Below, in pieces: positions 1 through 5,871 of a DNA stretch of 6,000 nt; the stretch's first letter is position 1; every line of letters begins with the position of its first letter. The stretch is from Rhodopirellula sp. GTDB lineage: Bacteria > Planctomycetota > Planctomycetia > Pirellulales > Pirellulaceae. The notes below the pieces were generated by a model. That model worked only from the letters and a program-made list of their open reading frames with translations, did no database searches and was not told the DNA's origin. The stretch is taken from NCBI GenBank assembly GCA_002714565.1, contig PAXU01000042.1, positions 14,864 to 20,863 on the forward strand, in the 5' to 3' direction. The translations under genes were made by a program, and so were the position numbers.

Positions 1-236
1 TGAACATTTTCGTAAGCGACCTTTACTTCATATGGTAAAGGGGGTTCCGGCGTCCCCTTCACTCGGGATGTAGTCCACTTAATCCGCTCGATCTTTGAAG
101 GAACGTCGTCCCTTAACACGTCAGCTGCCGACACCTGACTACCGTGATCATTTGGCGACGAGAAAATCCCAAACAACAAAACGCTGGCTGCAACTCCACA
201 TGAGGTAATCACCAACAGACGAGAGCGAATGAGCAT
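1..236 (-). CDS. Exported PQQ-dependent sugar dehydrogenase-like / PVC-type cytochrome protein, N-terminal part (runs off left edge)
   Basis: The first 78 codons of a leftward gene are visible before the window ends. Residues 1-6 (MLIRSR) are basic, residues 7-25 are hydrophobic, and a signal-peptidase-like site follows near VSA-AD (residues 35-39), so the product should be exported or membrane-anchored. From about residue 48 the segment KIERIKWTTSRVKGTPEPP and then LPYEVKVAYENV resembles the mature N-terminus of planctomycete proteins with a PQQ-dependent sugar dehydrogenase (beta-propeller) domain, often followed by a heme-binding CxxCH domain. Those domains themselves lie outside the window. 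The ATG start is supported by an in-frame TAG two codons upstream and by GGAG (246-249) nine bases before it. The gene is divergent from arsC across about 150 bases. Export is well supported. The family call rests on recognising a short motif, and the substrate is unknown. Confidence 0.6.
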   Translation of the reverse strand, partial: MLIRSRLLVITSCGVAASVLLFGIFSSPNDHGSQVSAADVLRDDVPSKIERIKWTTSRVKGTPEPPLPYEVKVAYENV

Positions 237-389
237 AGACTAGATCTCCGGATTTCGATGAGGTTACTGTAGAAAAGCACATACGGGGTTCCTCACAACA
301 ACACGATCTATCAGTATAACTAATTCCCCACCAGCAGTTTATTTAGGTGCAATTCAACGTCAGCCATACCCTCTTTCCCGATCAGCGAG

Positions 390-737
390 ATGTCGATGAA
401 GATTTACCATAATCCACGATGTAGCAAGAGTCGCCAGGCGCTTGCCATTCTTCAGGATTCCAAGGTTGAATTCGAAGTCATTGAATACCTGACCAATCCG
501 CCCACTGAACAGGAATTGAGAGAAATCATAGCGAAGTTGGGGATTGCCGCACGTGATTTAATTCGCCAAAAAGAAGAGGAATTCAAACAACTGGGCGTCA
601 AACAAGATGTGCTCAGTCACGATTCGGCCATCACCTTAATGGCAAATGAGCCTAAACTCATGGAGCGCCCAATCGTCGTCACCGACGAAAAGGCGGTAAT
701 CGGACGACCGCCTGAGAACGTATTTGATTTACTCTAA
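390..737 (+). CDS. arsC: ArsC-family arsenate reductase (glutaredoxin type), single cysteine
   Basis: This is a 115-residue thioredoxin-fold protein of the ArsC/YfgD family. Characterised members reduce arsenate to arsenite in the cytoplasm using glutaredoxin/glutathione. The active-site loop is HNPRCSKSR with Cys11, the only cysteine in the protein. Arg59 (LIRQ), Arg93 (ERPIV) and Arg106 (IGRPPE) match Cys12, Arg60, Arg94 and Arg107 of plasmid R773 ArsC with a constant one-residue offset, so the catalytic set is intact. Length is slightly below R773 ArsC (about 141) and equals the short YfgD-like members. No arsR, arsB or acr3 lies beside it, so this is an orphan copy whose physiological substrate is not proven. 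Start: ATG 390 has no clear Shine-Dalgarno. ATG 396 (residue 3) has GAG six bases upstream and would remove only two residues. The gene converges on the cyclase gene with 20 bases between stop codons and no visible terminator. Confidence 0.9.
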   Translation: MSMKIYHNPRCSKSRQALAILQDSKVEFEVIEYLTNPPTEQELREIIAKLGIAARDLIRQKEEEFKQLGVKQDVLSHDSAITLMANEPKLMERPIVVTDEKAVIGRPPENVFDLL

Positions 738-757
738 GAGCCAAGTGATTTCGGTAT

Positions 758-1534
758 CTATTTCGGAATCAGCGCCACAGCTCTACACCAGGCCGCACTG
801 GCCCGAGCTATTTTCACCGGCAAACAACTAACAAGAAACCCGTGTCTAACGGGAATTTTGTCCAGATTCGCCAACTTTTCAATCTGGCAGTACTCGCTGG
901 TAATGCCCGCAAAATGCGCTGGCCATACCACATCACCGTTGCCAGTCTTATCGAAGTCCGCCTTCATTGCGTGAAATGGCCGATCAATTGTATAGGCATC
1001 GATACCAATCACATGAACCCCCTGTTCGACAAGCCAAAGTGTTCCGTCTCGTCCAAGACCCGGTTGTTGAAAATATTGCGTCGAATCTAACCGTTCATCA
1101 CAACCCGTTTGCAACAAGACAATATCGTTCTCCGAGATTACATATTCAATCTCATCTAATTGCCGCCGTATGAAATCAACCGTTATCTCGTCACCATCAC
1201 CTAATGACCTAACGTCAATTAGCACGCCCGGTGCGAAACACCATTCCAGTGGTACTTCGTCAATGCGCCGTGCGGGTCTGCCATCACTCAGCGGGCCGTA
1301 GTGAAACGGTGCATCCACATGCGTACCGGTATGGGTAATCGCTTCTATTTTCTCAATCGCCCATCCACCACCATCCGATACAGCCAGATCCCGCCGGCTC
1401 ACACCGAATAACTCCTGCATCTGGCTACCGCCATACTGATGATCGAGGTATTCGATCTTTGCAGGAAACGGTTCACTTACCGCATTATCCGCTAACGGCA
1501 CACTAATATCGATCAAATCATATCCGTGAGTCAT
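758..1534 (-). CDS. Cyclase family protein (kynurenine formamidase / isatin hydrolase-like metal hydrolase)
   Basis: This 258-residue cytoplasmic protein has no signal peptide and belongs to the cyclase family (PF04199 type), whose known members hydrolyse amides or lactams such as N-formylkynurenine and isatin using Zn or Mn. The diagnostic HTGTHVDAPFH is at residues 68-78. His68, His72 and Asp74 are the first metal ligands and His78 the catalytic histidine. His207 (PAHFAG) and Glu219 (CQIEKL), 12 apart, fit the last two ligands. These spacings equal those of bacterial KynB as I recall them (50, 54, 56, 60, 160, 172). The motif is followed by the family's IEKLANLDKIP stretch at 218-228. The protein is longer than KynB (about 208), with extra sequence before the motif. 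No tryptophan-degradation genes are nearby, so the substrate is open and no gene symbol is given. AAGG (1541-1544) lies six bases before the ATG. The gene starts just past the amt terminator, in the same direction. Confidence 0.88.
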   Translation of the reverse strand: MTHGYDLIDISVPLADNAVSEPFPAKIEYLDHQYGGSQMQELFGVSRRDLAVSDGGGWAIEKIEAITHTGTHVDAPFHYGPLSDGRPARRIDEVPLEWCFAPGVLIDVRSLGDGDEITVDFIRRQLDEIEYVISENDIVLLQTGCDERLDSTQYFQQPGLGRDGTLWLVEQGVHVIGIDAYTIDRPFHAMKADFDKTGNGDVVWPAHFAGITSEYCQIEKLANLDKIPVRHGFLVSCLPVKIARASAAWCRAVALIPK

Positions 1535-1568
1535 TCGTTGCCTTTAACTGACTACCACTGGGTGAAAC

Positions 1569-1603
1569 AAAAAACCCGTGGCCGAACCAATTCGACCACG
1601 GGT
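1569..1603 (-). terminator. Rho-independent terminator of amt
   Basis: Read leftward, a 13-base stem (arms 1591-1603 and 1574-1586, one G-U wobble) closes a four-base loop (1587-1590). A run of six T follows (complement of 1569-1574), giving a textbook intrinsic terminator 60 bases past the amt stop. On the plus strand the wobble becomes a C-A mismatch and no clean T-run follows, so it acts leftward. A second pair of perfect 8-base arms (1562-1569 and 1610-1617) encloses it, making the whole 56-base block an inverted repeat. It lies between amt and the cyclase gene. Confidence 0.9.
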
Positions 1604-1662
1604 AATTATTGTTTCACGAATTCGTTTATAAAATCCGTATTGTACTCGGAACACTTTTCAGC

Positions 1663-3219
1663 CTAGTTATAAGCCTTCATTCCGTGTTCAGACACATCAA
1701 GACCGGCTTCTTCTTCCTCAGGTGATACGCGAATACCAACCGTATTCTTCAGGATCAGCCCCACAACAGCGGTGAAGATCACTACGTAGCCACCAATAGC
1801 AAGAATGCCTTTAAGTTGTGCCAACAACTGTTCGGTGCTTGCGAGTGCGCCAAAGATGCCCACAGCAAGCGTACCCCAGATACCACACACGAGGTGGACA
1901 CTGACGGCACCAACAGGGTCATCAATCTTCTTGTCTACGGCCACGACGCTGAAGTAAACAATTACGCCAGCGATCCCGCCAATAACAACCGATTCCCAAA
2001 TCGCCATTTGGTCAGCACCAGCCGTGATACCTACCAAGCCGGCAAGAATACCGTTTAGTGCCATAGATACATCCGGCTTCTTATCCATCACCCAAGAGGT
2101 AAGTCCAGCAGCCAGACCACCAGCGGCAGCAGCCATTGAGGTCGTTACCAAAACAAGTGATACGCTTACAGCATTAGCATTGAGTACGCTACCGCCATTA
2201 AAGCCAAACCAACCGAACCAGAGCAGGAATACACCAACGGCTACCAGTGGAAGGTTACTACCGGGAATTGCATTTGAGGATCCGTCCGCATTGTACTTGC
2301 CAATCCGAGGACCTAATAACGCCGCCATAACAAGGGCCGCCCAGCCTCCTACAGAGTGAACAAGTGTTGATCCGGCGAAGTCATAAAATCCTGCGCGATC
2401 CAGCCAACCAGCTCCCCATTTCCAGGCACCCGTAACTGGATAACAAAACAGCAGTAATAGCGTGCTAAACACGAGGAACGAACTTAGTTTCACGCGACCT
2501 GCAACTGCTCCCGATACGATGGTTGCACATGTGGCAGCAAACATTGCTTGGAAGAAGAAGTCTGTGTACCACGTATACCCGGCATTGTAAGACGGCGATA
2601 GGTTGTCAACGCTATCGGTGGTTATGAAATTTGGAATCGCATCAAGCTTCAATAGTCCACTATCAGCGTAAACTTCCACACCATCAACGACTTCTGGCTC
2701 AGTATCGAATCCAGGATACATCACGTTGAATCCCATGAGGCCGTAAGTCAGAAGACCAATTGAAATAATCATCGTGTTTTTGAACAGGATGTTTACGGTA
2801 TTCTTCTGTCGTGTGAGACCGCACTCGAGACTAGCAAATCCGAGGTGCATGATGAACACCAAACAACCCGCAAGCATGATCCAGAGGTTATTCAGTGTCC
2901 AAGCAATCTCATTATCTTCATAATCGGCCCAATAATCCGCCGGTGTACGTTCGACGTCTTCTCGTGTCACAAGGTGGCCCGGTGTTTCCGTCTGCATCGT
3001 GTTTTCAGCATCTTTCATGCCTTCCAACTCTTCCGCAGTAGGCTCTTCTTGAGTCTCATCGGGTACAGCTTCTGGTGGAGCTTCTTCCGAAGTCGCCTCC
3101 GGAGCATCAGAAGATGCGGCATCTTCTTGCGCAAATACAAATCCGCTACCTGTAAACAGCATCATCAATGCTGCTAACCAGGCAACCGGATACGGTTTCT
3201 TGCCAGTTAACGTGGTCAT
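1663..3219 (-). CDS. amt: Ammonium transporter (Amt/AmtB family) with signal peptide and acidic N-terminal extension
   Basis: This 518-residue inner-membrane channel takes up ammonium and functions as a trimer. A signal peptide (residues 1-30, cut predicted after VFA) precedes an acidic, proline-containing extension at 31-80 (17 Asp/Glu, 6 Pro, one Lys). The Amt core of about 11 membrane segments starts near residue 105. Landmarks are LECGLTRQKN (131-140), the family signature DFAGSTLVHSVGG (280-292) with Asp280 and the first pore His288, GWFGFNGGS (336-344), and the second pore histidine His442 in VHLVCGIWG. Both twin-histidine residues are present, so conduction should be intact. The C-terminal cytoplasmic tail with EEEEAGLDVSEHG (501-513) is the conserved part that in AmtB contacts PII (GlnK). 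No PII gene adjoins it in the window. The start is well supported by AAGGGA seven bases upstream. The gene has a 380-base upstream gap and its own terminator, so it is probably monocistronic or read through into the cyclase gene. No sigma-54 promoter pattern was found upstream. Confidence 0.96.
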   Translation of the reverse strand: MTTLTGKKPYPVAWLAALMMLFTGSGFVFAQEDAASSDAPEATSEEAPPEAVPDETQEEPTAEELEGMKDAENTMQTETPGHLVTREDVERTPADYWADYEDNEIAWTLNNLWIMLAGCLVFIMHLGFASLECGLTRQKNTVNILFKNTMIISIGLLTYGLMGFNVMYPGFDTEPEVVDGVEVYADSGLLKLDAIPNFITTDSVDNLSPSYNAGYTWYTDFFFQAMFAATCATIVSGAVAGRVKLSSFLVFSTLLLLFCYPVTGAWKWGAGWLDRAGFYDFAGSTLVHSVGGWAALVMAALLGPRIGKYNADGSSNAIPGSNLPLVAVGVFLLWFGWFGFNGGSVLNANAVSVSLVLVTTSMAAAAGGLAAGLTSWVMDKKPDVSMALNGILAGLVGITAGADQMAIWESVVIGGIAGVIVYFSVVAVDKKIDDPVGAVSVHLVCGIWGTLAVGIFGALASTEQLLAQLKGILAIGGYVVIFTAVVGLILKNTVGIRVSPEEEEAGLDVSEHGMKAYN

Positions 3220-3225
3220 TACTCA

Positions 3226-3231
3226 TCCCTT
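3226..3231 (-). promoter_or_regulatory. Ribosome binding site of amt
   Basis: AAGGGA on the minus strand lies seven bases before the ATG at 3217-3219. It is the best Shine-Dalgarno in the window and fixes the amt start. This makes the signal peptide and the acidic extension part of the product rather than an over-called 5' end. Confidence 0.7.
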
Positions 3232-3372
3232 CGTATAGATAAAGTCCATGGCTATCACTACCAACTAAGAAATCGCGACGCGTCAGGGAAACGCTTAACG
3301 AAATGTAACTCTCGGTAGCAAGAGCGTTTAAGTTCACTCATTTACGCTGGAGAAAGCCTCGTAATCAGGTCG

Positions 3373-3387
3373 CTAATTGTGAATTAG
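3373..3387. repeat. 15-base palindrome, possible operator upstream of amt
   Basis: CTAATTGTGAATTAG is a perfect inverted repeat: two 6-base arms (CTAATT and AATTAG) around a 3-base centre. It lies about 155 bases before the amt start codon. The size and dyad symmetry suit a dimeric transcription factor site. An A/T-rich dyad of this length can also arise by chance, and no second copy was seen in the window. Confidence 0.25.
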
Positions 3388-3599
3388 ATCGACTTATGCA
3401 ATTAAGAGCAAAACGCACGTCGGGATAAGCAACAAAAAGGATACCCCATGAGTCTGCCCGTAATTTGGCAGTTGCTCTATCGCAGGAGAATACAAAACCC
3501 GCCATCTTCTCCCAGCGGTATTCATCCGATTGTAAGACTCTGACAGAGATTTACTAGCATCAACACGGACAAATGCGTTTTTTTAGTTTTCCAACTCGA

Positions 3600-4331
3600 C
3601 TATTTTCGGTTTGGATTTGAGTTCCTGATAGGATCGTTGTCCCAAATGTCCACCAAAGCATGATATACATCCGGATCAAACTCGCGTAATTCAGTTCTCA
3701 CGTAAGGGAAAAAGTCATTGCAACCAAAGAATGCCTCGGTGCACTCCGCAAAGTATTCCTTGTGATTCGTCAGAGCATAATGCTTCCCAACCGAACCCTG
3801 AATCTTCGTAATTGCCTCGTATTTACCACTCTTCTTTGCAGTTTCATACGCCGCAATAACACGTTCATCCTCAAATGAAATCACGCGATCGTGGTAGGCA
3901 TGTGCTAATTCATGCAACATCACCCAGGGTTGATCCCGATGGCTGCGGATAATGTTCTCGGCGCGACTTATGTCGACTGCCTTTGCCTTATCCGGATTGT
4001 AGTTGTTGTCGACGAGCCACTCTTTTGCCGGATGATAATGAATCGGGCCGTCCTTCCGATCGCAAACCCAAATTGGCACTTCCTTTAGCTTAGCGAGCTT
4101 TTCTTCCGGTACAGCTCTGGTCACTTTAAAGAGCTGGTTCTCTAGAATGGCTAGCGCTTCTTTTCCAACTTCCTTTTTTTCCCGATAAAGACGTTTCTGT
4201 ACATACACTTTCCAGCCGTGGATTTCTGTCACCTTATAACTGTCGGTCGGATCATACGTACCGGACTCCTCCGCTCGCACGCTACTTATACCAACGAATA
4301 ACAACAGCAACACTACAGAACGGCTGACCAT
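3600..4331 (-). CDS. Secreted zinc metallopeptidase (HELAH, anthrax lethal factor-like gluzincin)
   Basis: Residue numbers are from the ATG at 4329-4331 (243 residues). Residues 1-20 form a signal peptide (MVSR, then a run of Val/Leu, with the cut predicted after VRA), so the enzyme acts in the periplasm or outside the cell. The zinc motif HELAH is at 140-144 in PWVMLHELAHAYHD. EYFAE follows at 192-196 with Glu192 as likely third ligand, and Tyr185 sits seven residues before it. HExxH, Tyr and EFFAE in this arrangement resemble the catalytic domain of anthrax lethal factor (His686, His690, Tyr728, Glu735 as I recall). The protein is similar to planctomycete proteins I have seen with the same HELAHAYHD and AFFGxNDF segments. 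The substrate is unknown. Cys197 and Cys204 could form a disulfide. An upstream in-frame ATG at 4359-4361 would add ten residues, but GGAGTGAG (4338-4345) favours the inner start, which also gives the more compact signal peptide. It follows nhaA closely and probably shares its transcript. Confidence 0.85.
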   Translation of the reverse strand: MVSRSVVLLLLFVGISSVRAEESGTYDPTDSYKVTEIHGWKVYVQKRLYREKKEVGKEALAILENQLFKVTRAVPEEKLAKLKEVPIWVCDRKDGPIHYHPAKEWLVDNNYNPDKAKAVDISRAENIIRSHRDQPWVMLHELAHAYHDRVISFEDERVIAAYETAKKSGKYEAITKIQGSVGKHYALTNHKEYFAECTEAFFGCNDFFPYVRTELREFDPDVYHALVDIWDNDPIRNSNPNRK

Positions 4332-4337
4332 CTTTAT

Positions 4338-4345
4338 CTCACTCC
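4338..4345 (-). promoter_or_regulatory. Shine-Dalgarno site favouring the internal start of the metallopeptidase gene
   Basis: GGAGTGAG on the minus strand ends six bases before the ATG at 4329-4331. The alternative ATG at 4359-4361 has only ACTCAAG before it. If the upstream ATG were used, this purine-rich stretch would be read as codons for residues 6-8 of the longer form. Confidence 0.55.
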
Positions 4346-4377
4346 GGTTATTCAAAGACATCTTGAGTCTTGGCTAA

Positions 4378-5718
4378 CTACTCTGTCGTTTCCTCAGTCT
4401 GACCGCCGGAATCACCACTAGGTCTAATTCCAAGTGCCTTTGCCCCAGCGAATGCAACGGCAGCTCCGGCAAAGCTCAATAGAGCCCCAAGTTTCGCTGC
4501 ATTACTCACAGCCACTTGTTCATCCGTCACATCAGCGCCAGACGTAGGAAATGCAGCTGTTGTGACAAACAAGGACACCGTAAATCCGATGGATGCAATC
4601 AGACCAATCACAAATATATGTCGGTAAGTCATTCCCGAAGGAATCTGTAGTTTGAAACACTTCTCGGAAATAAATGTGAACAGCATGATACCTACCGGCT
4701 TTCCGATGATTAAGCCGAGCAACACCAACCAAGTCGCCGCACCGAAATTCTCCGATTCCAGCGGTACGCCGGCGTTCACCAACCCAAACAATCCGAGCAC
4801 TATCTCGACTGGATTTTTCCACCAATGCGTGAGCGCATTTAGCGTATCTGAACGGTGAAGTTCTGCACGGGCGAATATTCCAAGATCTGTATGAGCATGT
4901 GGTAAGCACGGGATGATTGGTACTAACCCGAGAGCTGGATGTATACCCGCCTTGAGGAAACCGACCCAAGACAGCGTGCCAGCCGTCAATAAATAAATCC
5001 AGAAGTTTTGAATCCGAAACTTCCTAAACATCCCACAGGCAGCCATTCCCCCGAGTACCAGCAGCAACCATTGCAGTTGGATACCACCGTCCCCTTGTGG
5101 ATAAGCAACAGCCAGGATCGCTAACCCTGCTGCGTCATCGGCAATCGCAAGTAATAGCAAAAAGGCAATCGCAGGATGCCCATTGCCAAATATCATTCGG
5201 GCTACCAGATAACTAAATGCAATATCCGTAGCACATGGAATGGCCCAACCGCTTCCCAGTATTGCCATCTTTCCGATCATGACAGCACCAAGCAAATACA
5301 ATCCTGCCGGCCCCACGATTCCTCCAAGCGTTGCCAGCAGTGGTGTAGCAGCCTTCTTCGGATTCGATAATGCACCGCCCGGCAGTAACGCTTCCCACAC
5401 TTCGCTGGCGGCAATCGCAAAAAACATCGCCATCAGGATATCGTTAATCAGGAAATGAATCGTCACACCATGGCCGTGTGATGCGTGTTCATCCGCCGTA
5501 TTGGCCTCTTCTTGATGTCCATCGTCTGCCAACTCACCGGTTACGTCCGCCTCATGATGCTCTCCGGTAATGGGGAAATGCACGAAGTTGTCATAACTTT
5601 CGAAATCAACATTGGCCCAGACCATAGCGCCAACGGCACCGAAAATCAGGAAGAGAGAGTTTTCAAACAAGAACGCGATGGGCTTAGGTAATCGCGAATT
5701 TCCACTTGAGTGGCTCAT
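4378..5718 (-). CDS. nhaA: Na+/H+ antiporter NhaA with His/acid-rich periplasmic insert
   Basis: This 446-residue inner-membrane antiporter expels Na+ or Li+ in exchange for protons (E. coli NhaA, 388 residues). The ion-binding core is intact: Asp165 in CATDIAFSYL corresponds to Asp133, Asp194-Asp195 in LAIADDAAGLAI to Asp163-Asp164, and Lys340 in IIGKPVGI to Lys300. FLINDILMAMFF (89-100) matches the family's segment after the beta-hairpin that holds the dimer together. Between that hairpin's two strands (about 46-51 and 85-90) sits an insert, residues 52-84, with six His and ten Asp/Glu and no Lys/Arg, which largely explains the extra length. The C-terminus ends in a short acidic tail. The ATG is the only candidate start, since an in-frame TAA lies ten codons upstream with no other start codon between. 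No Shine-Dalgarno is visible. The stop is 16-46 bases from the metallopeptidase start, so the two genes form a likely operon. No clear promoter was recognised in the 153 bases upstream. Confidence 0.96.
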   Translation of the reverse strand: MSHSSGNSRLPKPIAFLFENSLFLIFGAVGAMVWANVDFESYDNFVHFPITGEHHEADVTGELADDGHQEEANTADEHASHGHGVTIHFLINDILMAMFFAIAASEVWEALLPGGALSNPKKAATPLLATLGGIVGPAGLYLLGAVMIGKMAILGSGWAIPCATDIAFSYLVARMIFGNGHPAIAFLLLLAIADDAAGLAILAVAYPQGDGGIQLQWLLLVLGGMAACGMFRKFRIQNFWIYLLTAGTLSWVGFLKAGIHPALGLVPIIPCLPHAHTDLGIFARAELHRSDTLNALTHWWKNPVEIVLGLFGLVNAGVPLESENFGAATWLVLLGLIIGKPVGIMLFTFISEKCFKLQIPSGMTYRHIFVIGLIASIGFTVSLFVTTAAFPTSGADVTDEQVAVSNAAKLGALLSFAGAAVAFAGAKALGIRPSGDSGGQTEETTE

Positions 5719-5871
5719 AGGTGTATCTGGCTTCGGCTCTAGGTTGTTTTAACAATGACACCTTTTGCCATCGCAAGCGGCTGTCACAAGTGGATATTCC
5801 GCCTAAATTTCTACCGTTTCAAATTAGCTGAACATAGGCATTTTAGAAAGGACACAAACTCGACGCGGACT

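Larger units (their letters stand above)
3220..3599. other. 380-base intergenic region upstream of amt, no convincing gene
   Basis: This region lies between the amt start and the stop of the metallopeptidase gene and should carry the amt promoter and leader. No convincing -35/-10 pair, sigma-54 (GG-N10-GC) site, tRNA or riboswitch was recognised. Small structures seen are: arms AAACGCT (3289-3295) and AGCGTTT (3323-3329) as an inverted repeat with a 27-base spacer, the 8-base palindrome GACGCGTC (3277-3284), the 15-base palindrome at 3373-3387, and CTCTGACAGAG (3538-3548). No clear terminator follows the metallopeptidase gene. A 46-codon leftward reading frame (3365-3505) has no recognisable features. 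Confidence 0.6.

Noticed and set aside
739..774. Possible weak hairpin between arsC and the cyclase gene (GATTTC / GGAATC)
   Set aside because: It is six pairs with one wobble, a 12-base loop and no T-run, and it overlaps the cyclase stop. It is too weak to call a terminator.
2024..2359. 111-codon rightward frame opposite amt
   Set aside because: It is antisense to the conserved Amt core, with low-complexity Ala/Pro/Thr composition typical of a reverse-strand shadow.
3232..3265. TTGGTA / TATCTA promoter-like pair just upstream of amt
   Set aside because: It matches the consensus poorly at both boxes and would place the transcript start on the Shine-Dalgarno.
3146..3337. 63-codon leftward frame with a GTG start and an RRDFL segment recalling a Tat signal
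   Set aside because: It overlaps the amt start by 74 bases in another frame, has no hydrophobic segment after RRDFL and no family resemblance.
3365..3505. 46-codon leftward frame preceded by GGGAG, starting ATG at 3503-3505
   Set aside because: The purine stretch is only three bases from the ATG, the product has no recognisable features, and such short frames occur by chance in a 380-base gap.
3557..3584. GCAT...ATGC hairpin followed by seven T on the plus strand
   Set aside because: The stem is only four bases with a 12-base loop, and no rightward gene lies upstream to terminate.
4532..4969. 145-codon leftward frame inside nhaA
   Set aside because: It lies wholly within the nhaA coding region, which has intact family motifs throughout. 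The alternative frame is Ser/Arg/Cys-rich and looks like a shadow.
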